A stretch of 8,523 bases of DNA, taken from SCUN01 sp964343975. GTDB lineage: Bacteria; Acidobacteriota; Vicinamibacteria; Vicinamibacterales; SCN-69-37. The DNA lies in the NCBI GenBank assembly GCA_964343975.1, contig CAYFLU010000145.1, positions 1-8,523 on the forward strand, given 5' to 3'. The number at the start of each line of letters is the position of its first letter. Within the stretch, counting starts at the first letter, position 1. A program made the position numbers and the translations under genes. The notes beneath the pieces were generated by a model that had not been told where the DNA came from, ran no database searches, and saw only the letters and a program-made list of their open reading frames with translations. Below are positions 1 to 4,524 of the stretch, in pieces.

Positions 1-46
1 ATTCGTAATCAGCAGGTCATCAGTTCAAGTCTGATTGCCGGCTCCA
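1..46 (+). tRNA. tRNA-Thr (anticodon CGT), 3' part only
   Basis: This is the 3' half of a tRNA whose 5' half lies beyond the left edge. Base 1 is the last base of the 5' anticodon stem. The seven-base anticodon loop is at 2-8 (TTCGTAA), with T at the position-33 equivalent and CGT as anticodon, which reads the threonine codon ACG. The anticodon stem 3' strand is 9-13, the variable loop AGGTC is 14-18, and the T arm is 19-35 with a perfect five-base stem (ATCAG/CTGAT) around TTCAAGT. The acceptor 3' strand TGCCGGC is 36-42, the discriminator base is T at 43, and an encoded CCA is at 44-46. The missing 5' acceptor strand should read GCCGGCA. The T-rich stretch just after (47-56) may help end the transcript. 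The identity rests on the anticodon alone. Confidence 0.9.
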
Positions 47-105
47 TTTTCTTCCTTCCAATCCGGTAGCTGTTCCGTCGACCGCTGCACTACAGTAGCG
101 AGCGC

Positions 106-2019
106 ATGCCGTCTTCGTCGTTCAGTCTTCGCCAACGTCTCCGTTACGCGTTCGACAACACACTCTCCAAAGGCACGCCGGCCCTGATCGGCTGGCTGGC
201 CGTGGCGTCGTTCCTCTTCGTCGCCCTCACCGCCGCGCTCGTGAAGCTCACGGGCAGCGCGCCGCTCGATGGCGACAAGCCAAACCCGCTCGGGTTCGGC
301 GCGCAGATGTGGAACAACCTGATGCGCACGCTCGACGCCGGCACGATGGGCGGCGACAGCGGATCGCCCGGCTACCTGTTCCTCATGCTGCTGGTGACTG
401 TCGGTGGCGTGATGATCGTCGGCACCTTGATCGGCCTCATCGCCAACGGCGTGTCGAGTCAAATCGAGGAACTGCGCAAGGGCCGCTCCCTCGTGGCCGA
501 AACGGATCACATCGTCATCCTCGGCTGGAGTCCGCAGATCTTCGCCGTGATCAGCGAACTCGTCCTCGGCAACGCGCATCGGCGCAATTGCATCGTGGTG
601 CTCGCCGACAAAGACAAGGTCGAGATGGAAGACGAACTCCGCGACCGCGTGGGGCACACCAAGACGACGCGGCTCGTGTGCCGGCGCGGCGTGCCAAACG
701 ACCTCAACGATCTGAAGATCGTGAACTTCAATGCGGCGCGCGCGATCGTGATCCTGTCGCCCGAGGGGGAGCATCCGGACAACGACGTGATCAAGTCGCT
801 CCTGGCCGTGACGAACCATCCGGAACGCCGCGCCGAGCCCTTCCACATCGTGGCCGAGATCCGCGAACACCAGCACATGGCCGCGGCCCGGCTCGTCGGG
901 AAAGACGAGGCCCAGCTGATCGAAACCGGCGACGTGATCGCGCGCGTCGTCGCTCAGACATGCCGGCAGACGGGTCTGTCGATGGTTTACACGGAGCTGC
1001 TCGACTACGGCGGCGACGAGATCTACTTCAAGGCCGAGCCCTCGCTCACCGGCAAGACGTTCAGTGACGCCATCATGGCCTTTCCGGACAACTCGCTCAT
1101 CGGCGTGAAGACGGCGGCCGGCGGCGTGCAGCTGAACCCGCCGATGACCCAGGTCCTCGGCCCCGGCGACCAGTGCATCGTCATTGCACAGGATCTCGAC
1201 GCGGTGCACGCCGGCGCCATTGCGCCGGAGATCAACGAGCGGTGGCTCGTCACGACGCCGCCGAAGACGGCGCGGCCGGAACGGACGCTGCTGATCGGCT
1301 GGAATCGCCGCGCGCCCGTGATCGTGCGCGAGCTCGACGGCTACGTTGCGGATGGCTCGGAGCTCACGATTGTCGCGTCGGGCGATCGGATGGCGGAGCG
1401 TGTGCACGCCGCCACCACGCAGGTCGCGCATCAGCGGGTCACCTTCGTCGACGGCGACACGAACGACCGCGCGACGCTCGAAGCCGTCGCGCCGGAGTCG
1501 TTCGAGCACATCATCGTGCTCGCCTACTCCGATGATCTGGATCTGCAGGAAGCCGACGCCCGCACCCTCGTCACGCTCCTGAATCTGCGCGACATCGAGG
1601 CCCGAAGCGGCAGCAACCGGTATTCCATCGTCACCGAGATGCTCGACATCCGGAACCGCGAACTCGCCGAGGTCACCCAGGTCGACGACTTCATCGTCAG
1701 CGACCGGCTCGCGAGCCTGCTCGTGGCGCAGGTCACCGAGAACCGCGACCTCCGGCCGCTCTTCGACGACATCTTCGATGCGGACGGCTCAGAGATCTAC
1801 CTCAAGCCGGCGTCCGACTACGTCGTGCCCGGCACTCCGATGAGCTACTGGCACGTGGTGGAGGCCGCGCGGCGGCGCGGCCACGCGGCGATCGGGTACC
1901 GCATTGCGGCGCTCGGCAACGACGCGGCGCATGGGCACGGCGTCACGGTGAACCCACCGAAGGGCACGACTGTGACCTTCACCGAGCAGGACCGCATCAT
2001 CGTGATCGCGGAAGACTGA
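106..2019 (+). CDS. CASTOR/POLLUX-like ion channel with RCK (TrkA-N-type) domains
   Basis: This encodes a 637-residue membrane protein resembling the bacterial relatives of the plant nuclear-envelope channels CASTOR, POLLUX/DMI1 and SYM8. A short basic N-terminus precedes a first membrane helix at about residues 26-48. The stretch at 66-87 contains LDAGTMGGD, which fits the pore loop and filter region of this family, and a second helix follows at about 89-115. The cytoplasmic part carries two Rossmann-like RCK units. The first starts at about residue 135 (HIVILGWS, then VVLADKD) and the second at about 393 (TLLIGWNRRAP, then LTIVASGD). A TrkA-C-like segment (GDEIYFKAEPSLTGKTF) lies at about 303-320 and a similar EIYLKP segment near the C-terminus. 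Such channels pass cations (K+ or Ca2+ reported in plants); the substrate here is unknown. ATG at 106 is the first start and gives a full-length family protein. No strong Shine-Dalgarno is visible. It stands alone on this strand and converges with the next gene. Confidence 0.86.
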   Translation: MPSSSFSLRQRLRYAFDNTLSKGTPALIGWLAVASFLFVALTAALVKLTGSAPLDGDKPNPLGFGAQMWNNLMRTLDAGTMGGDSGSPGYLFLMLLVTVGGVMIVGTLIGLIANGVSSQIEELRKGRSLVAETDHIVILGWSPQIFAVISELVLGNAHRRNCIVVLADKDKVEMEDELRDRVGHTKTTRLVCRRGVPNDLNDLKIVNFNAARAIVILSPEGEHPDNDVIKSLLAVTNHPERRAEPFHIVAEIREHQHMAAARLVGKDEAQLIETGDVIARVVAQTCRQTGLSMVYTELLDYGGDEIYFKAEPSLTGKTFSDAIMAFPDNSLIGVKTAAGGVQLNPPMTQVLGPGDQCIVIAQDLDAVHAGAIAPEINERWLVTTPPKTARPERTLLIGWNRRAPVIVRELDGYVADGSELTIVASGDRMAERVHAATTQVAHQRVTFVDGDTNDRATLEAVAPESFEHIIVLAYSDDLDLQEADARTLVTLLNLRDIEARSGSNRYSIVTEMLDIRNRELAEVTQVDDFIVSDRLASLLVAQVTENRDLRPLFDDIFDADGSEIYLKPASDYVVPGTPMSYWHVVEAARRRGHAAIGYRIAALGNDAAHGHGVTVNPPKGTTVTFTEQDRIIVIAED

Positions 2020-2038
2020 GCGGCCCCCAAAAGACAAC

Positions 2039-2065
2039 GGGCGCCTGGTCAGAGACCAGGCGCCC
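2039..2065. terminator. Perfect 12-bp hairpin between convergent genes
   Basis: GGGCGCCTGGTC (2039-2050) and GACCAGGCGCCC (2054-2065) are exact reverse complements around a three-base AGA loop. The hairpin sits 20 bases after the channel stop codon and 25 bases beyond the stop of the convergent secreted-protein gene, so it can serve both. On the minus strand it is followed by GTTGTCTTTT, a modest U-tract, so it best fits an intrinsic terminator for the secreted-protein gene. The plus-strand side has no U-run, so termination of the channel mRNA there is less certain. Confidence 0.75.
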
Positions 2066-2089
2066 GGACAGAACCGAAAAGACCGACGG

Positions 2090-2470
2090 TTACTTGATGA
2101 ACGCGGTCGGCTTCTTGTTTTCGTACTTCAGCGTGATCTCGGTCGCCGTGCAGAGGTTCAGCTTCGTCCAGGTGATCGACGCCTTGTTCTCGTCAACGAC
2201 CTTGAGGTCCCAGTTGCACGCCGTCTCGCTGCGCGCGAACTGAATCTCGACGCTCTCGCCGTCGGCGAGCACGTCCTTGCCCATCACGTCCTCGCCCCAG
2301 TCGTCATCGTTGGTCGGCGACACGAACACCTTGTCGATCGTCAGACCCGTCTTGTTGACGAGCGTGAAGTCGAGCTTGCGGTTCTGCGCCGCGTGCAGCT
2401 GCACAGAGGTGATGGCGGCCACGGCCAGACCGGCCGCGACGAGGGCGAACTTCATGAGACGCGTCTTCAT
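2090..2470 (-). CDS. Small secreted protein with Sec signal peptide, function unknown
   Basis: This encodes 126 residues starting at the ATG at 2470, chosen because CGGAG lies about six bases upstream and the protein then opens with a classical Sec signal peptide. That peptide has K and R near the start, a hydrophobic core at about residues 7-22, and a probable cut around QLHA/AQ at 26/27. An in-frame ATG at 2545 would bury this signal behind 25 unrelated residues and is unlikely. The mature part of about 100 residues holds a VNKTGLTIDKVFVSP motif, then DDDWGEDVMGKDVLADGESV, and two cysteines (TACNWD and LNLCTA) that could form a disulfide. I recognise this as a recurrent family of small periplasmic proteins in proteobacteria and other phyla, with no known function and often misnamed in databases. 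It appears to have its own promoter and a terminator after it. Confidence 0.82.
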   Translation of the reverse strand: MKTRLMKFALVAAGLAVAAITSVQLHAAQNRKLDFTLVNKTGLTIDKVFVSPTNDDDWGEDVMGKDVLADGESVEIQFARSETACNWDLKVVDENKASITWTKLNLCTATEITLKYENKKPTAFIK

Positions 2471-2524
2471 ACAAACTCCGTAAGATGCCAGGTCCCCGCC
2501 TGCCGAGGACCACCGTGAGAGTGC

Positions 2525-2530
2525 ATTGTA
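2525..2530 (-). promoter_or_regulatory. Candidate -10 element (TACAAT) for the secreted-protein gene
   Basis: On the minus strand these bases read TACAAT, five of six matches to the sigma-70 -10 consensus, in otherwise GC-rich DNA. The implied start of transcription is near 2518, giving a leader of about 48 bases before the ATG at 2470. The -35 position (about 2548-2553) reads GCGGGC and does not match TTGACA, so the promoter would need an activator or another sigma factor. The match is short and could be chance. Confidence 0.4.
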
Positions 2531-2559
2531 GGACAGATGTTCCACGCGCCCGCGACGCA

Positions 2560-2577
2560 GTGAGTAGTTCTACTCAC
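2560..2577. promoter_or_regulatory. 18-bp palindrome, candidate operator or activator site
   Basis: GTGAGTAG and CTACTCAC form a perfect 8-2-8 dyad with a two-base centre. It lies between the pyrophosphatase stop (2588) and the secreted-protein start (2470). Relative to the candidate TACAAT it sits at roughly -42 to -60, where a dimeric activator would bind. No U-tract follows on either strand, so a normal intrinsic terminator for the pyrophosphatase transcript is less likely. It is also markedly AT-richer than its surroundings. Confidence 0.45.
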
Positions 2578-2587
2578 AGAACAAACG

Positions 2588-3256
2588 TTACGCGAGTGCC
2601 GCCGCCAGCTGATTCTGCAGGGCGCCGAACTTCTCTGTGTAGTCTTCCTGCGCGCACTGGATCACCAGATGCGCTTCTTCCCGACCGAAGAGGTGGTTGA
2701 TCTCGATCGGCTTGGTCGTGGCGCCCGGCGCGAGCTTGTAGGTCTCGAAGTAGTGCGCCAGGCGATTCACCACGGCCTGCGGCACATGGAAGAGATCGTT
2801 GAACCCGCCGTACAGCCCGTCGCCCTCGAGCACGGCGATGATCTTGTCGTCGGCCTCGTTGCCGTCGATCAGCCGGATGCCGCCGATCGGCCGCGCGTGC
2901 AGGAGCAAGTCGCTATGGGTGATCGGCGTCTGCGTGAGCACGCACACATCGAGCGGGTCCCCATCGCCCTTGAGCGCCGGCCGCTTCGTGCGATCCGACG
3001 ACAGCGCGCCGACCCGATCTCCGCAATAGGTCTGCGGCAGGAAGCCATACGGCGCCGGGCAGATGTTCGAGTAGAGCTGGGGACGATCGACCTTGAGGTA
3101 GCCGGTCGACTTGTCGATCTCGTACTTCACACGGTCCGTGGGCACGATCTCGATGAAGCAGGTCACGACCTCCGGTGCACGCGGCCCGATCGGCACGCCG
3201 TGCCACGGGTGGCTGCGAAACAGGAGGCCAAGCAACTTGCCGGGATCGTCGATCAT
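2588..3256 (-). CDS. ppa: Inorganic pyrophosphatase, family I
   Basis: This soluble cytoplasmic enzyme hydrolyses pyrophosphate to two phosphates with Mg2+. The 222-residue protein carries the family I signature DGDPLDV at 98-104, with the three metal-binding aspartates at 98, 100 and 103. Other expected active-site residues are visible: E36, K44 and E46 (IEIVPTDRVKYEID), R58, Y70, D131, D136 and K138 (DGNEADDK), and Y173-K174 (ETYK). It is longer than the 176-residue E. coli enzyme, mainly through extra N-terminal residues and about 18 inserted residues between Y70 and D98 (QTYCGDRVGALSS...). The position of E. coli Tyr51 is Cys66. This layout resembles chlamydial-type Ppa as I remember it. 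AGAAGG abuts the ATG at 3256 with no spacer, which is odd; a GTG at 3196 is an alternative but would remove residues aligned in relatives. It lies 15 bases after hypB and is probably the last gene of that transcript. Confidence 0.93.
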   Translation of the reverse strand: MIDDPGKLLGLLFRSHPWHGVPIGPRAPEVVTCFIEIVPTDRVKYEIDKSTGYLKVDRPQLYSNICPAPYGFLPQTYCGDRVGALSSDRTKRPALKGDGDPLDVCVLTQTPITHSDLLLHARPIGGIRLIDGNEADDKIIAVLEGDGLYGGFNDLFHVPQAVVNRLAHYFETYKLAPGATTKPIEINHLFGREEAHLVIQCAQEDYTEKFGALQNQLAAALA

Positions 3257-3271
3257 CCTTCTATCTTGCCA

Positions 3272-3946
3272 TCATCCGCGGCGGGCCACATGCCGTGCGA
3301 GCCACGCGCACCACTCCGACACGCCCTGTCGGGTCGTGCAGGAGGTCTCGAACACCGCCAGACCGGGGTTGCCCTGCAGGGCGAGGCGATGCATCGCCTC
3401 GAGATCGCAGTGCGCGAAGGGCACCAGATCGGTTTTGTTGATGATGAGCGCCGATGACGACCGCACCGCTTCCTGGCATCCGAGGAGTGCCTCGTCGCCG
3501 GCACTCGCACTGAGCATCACCACACGCAACTGCTCGCCGAGATCGACCCCGGGCATGCAGTGCAACTGGTCGACGTTCTCGATGAGCAGCAGTTCGAGCC
3601 CCGCCGGACCAGCGAGAAGACCGGCATCTTCGAACTGGTCGAGCGCCCGCTCCACGAGCGCCGCGTCGAGATGACACTCGCCGTGCAGGAGCACTTGCAC
3701 GACCGGCACGCCGAGCTGCGAGAGCCGGCGGGCATCGAAGGCACTGCGCGTGTCGCCGGCCACGACGGCCACGCGCACGTCGGCCCGGAGCGCCTCGATC
3801 GTGCTCTCGAGCAGGCTCGTCTTCCCCGCATCAGGCGCGCTCAGCAGGTTCACGGCGCACACACGGGCTTCGTTCAGGCGTGCGCGGTTCTCCGCGGCGA
3901 TGCGGTCATTGCGCACGCGTGTGCGCGACTCGATCGTGACGATCAC
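3272..3946 (-). CDS. hypB: HypB-like hydrogenase nickel-incorporation GTPase, divergent
   Basis: HypB is the SIMIBI-class GTPase that helps load nickel into the large subunit of [NiFe] hydrogenase. The 224-residue protein starts at GTG 3946. It opens with the typical helix NDRIAAENRARLNEARV and then the P-loop region NLLSAPDAGKTSLLE (33-47). The metal-site motif ECHLDA has C91 and H92, a third cysteine is C130 (LIENVDQLHC), followed by DLGE (135-138). The guanine-specificity motif NKTD is at 170-173. The protein lacks the N-terminal CxxCGC motif and the His-rich stretch found in some HypBs. Two normally strict places differ: the P-loop PGSGKT is PDAGKT, and ENVGN is ENVDQ. Lysine 42 and T43 of the P-loop remain. 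The start overlaps the protease stop by four bases (GTGA), pointing to translational coupling. A UreG-type protein is excluded by the HypB-specific CHLDA and IENV segments. Confidence 0.85.
   Translation of the reverse strand: MIVTIESRTRVRNDRIAAENRARLNEARVCAVNLLSAPDAGKTSLLESTIEALRADVRVAVVAGDTRSAFDARRLSQLGVPVVQVLLHGECHLDAALVERALDQFEDAGLLAGPAGLELLLIENVDQLHCMPGVDLGEQLRVVMLSASAGDEALLGCQEAVRSSSALIINKTDLVPFAHCDLEAMHRLALQGNPGLAVFETSCTTRQGVSEWCAWLARHVARRG
3382..3401. repeat. Perfect 20-bp palindrome inside hypB
   Basis: CGAGGCGATG (3382-3391) is followed directly by its exact reverse complement CATCGCCTCG (3392-3401), with no spacer. It lies within the codons for about residues 182-189 of the HypB-like protein (LEAMHRLA). 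It could be a protein-binding dyad or a coincidence of GC-rich codons; nothing else indicates a role. Confidence 0.5.
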
Positions 3947-4407
3947 GACGCCACCGTCCGTTCCAGGCGCAGTTGCAGCGCCTCACGCACACGAGGGATG
4001 GCCGCCGCCACGGGTGGCGACAGGTGCATCGACAACTCCCGGGAGGGGCCAATCGACACCGACAACAACTCGATCTCGGGCAGCGGGCCGAGCAGCGCGG
4101 CCGATTCCACGAGGTCCCGCAGCCCGACGTCGTGACGCTCGAGCATGCGAGGCAGATGCTCCGGATCCAACGGCACGAAGGCGACGGTGCCCGCCGGGGC
4201 GCCGTCTTCGACGCCTTCAATGACGATCAACCGTCGGAAATCCTGCAGGCGCGCGAGCAGGTGAAAGGTACCCGACGCGCCATCGACGAGCGCCACGCCG
4301 TCGGGCCAGCGGGCGTCACGGAGCGCCCGCAAGGCATGGACACCCACGCCCTCGTCACCCATCAACAGATTGCCCAGTCCGAGAATCAGCGCCGAGCGCG
4401 ACGCCAT
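3943..4407 (-). CDS. [NiFe]-hydrogenase maturation protease (HyaD/HybD/HupD family, M52)
   Basis: This 154-residue endopeptidase should remove the C-terminal tail of a hydrogenase large subunit once nickel has been inserted. The start at ATG 4407 is well supported by GGAGG six bases upstream. The N-terminus GLGNLLMGDEGVGV (10-23) is the family signature, with E19 matching the nickel-sensing Glu16 of E. coli HybD. H92 in the RHDVGLRDL motif matches His93. VALVDGASGTFHLL (38-51) replaces the usual VDGGTxGxxLL. The segment LIVIEGVEDG (60-69) has Glu64 where relatives have the ligand Asp62 (LIVIDAV). Length is normal for the family. The stop overlaps hypB by four bases, and the NDP-forming synthetase ends 117 bases upstream. 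No large-subunit gene is in the window, so its substrate cannot be named and I give no specific symbol. Confidence 0.88.
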   Translation of the reverse strand: MASRSALILGLGNLLMGDEGVGVHALRALRDARWPDGVALVDGASGTFHLLARLQDFRRLIVIEGVEDGAPAGTVAFVPLDPEHLPRMLERHDVGLRDLVESAALLGPLPEIELLSVSIGPSRELSMHLSPPVAAAIPRVREALQLRLERTVAS

Positions 4408-4422
4408 ACCCGACCTCCACCG

Positions 4423-4444
4423 CCGGCGCAGCGAGCTGCGCCGG
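4423..4444. other. 9-bp GC-rich hairpin upstream of the protease gene
   Basis: CCGGCGCAG (4423-4431) and CTGCGCCGG (4436-4444) pair perfectly around a four-base loop. In the minus-strand transcript the hairpin lies after the synthetase stop (4525) and ends 15 bases before the protease ATG, almost touching the GGAGG ribosome-binding site. No U-tract follows, so it is not a normal terminator. It may mark an mRNA end, stabilise a processed transcript, or limit ribosome access. Confidence 0.5.
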
Positions 4445-4524
4445 TGATGGCTACCGCACAGGTCGTACCAAGCACCGTCGTCGACAGGGCCAACGAAATG
4501 GCGCGAACGGGCCGTGCGCGGCGG

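Noticed and set aside
91..96. TACAGT as a -10 element for the channel gene
   Set aside because: Only four of six consensus bases match, no -35 is visible 17 bases upstream, and the leader would be only a few bases long.
1211..1228. A 7-bp inverted repeat (CCGGCGC/GCGCCGG) inside the channel gene
   Set aside because: Short GC-only stems are expected by chance in DNA of this composition, and it lies in the middle of a coding region.
25..1509. A 494-residue minus-strand open frame opposite the channel gene
   Set aside because: It is rich in Arg, His, Asp and Glu with no recognisable domain, and is the complement-strand shadow of a GC-rich gene. The plus-strand frame has clear membrane helices and RCK motifs.
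2471..2545. An upstream ATG extending the secreted protein by 25 residues
   Set aside because: The extension would place the signal peptide internally, it spans the candidate -10 element, and the ATG at 2470 has its own CGGAG site.
2669..3457. A 262-residue plus-strand frame opposite ppa and hypB
   Set aside because: It spans the junction of two recognised genes on the other strand, has no family motif, and has the composition of a shadow frame.
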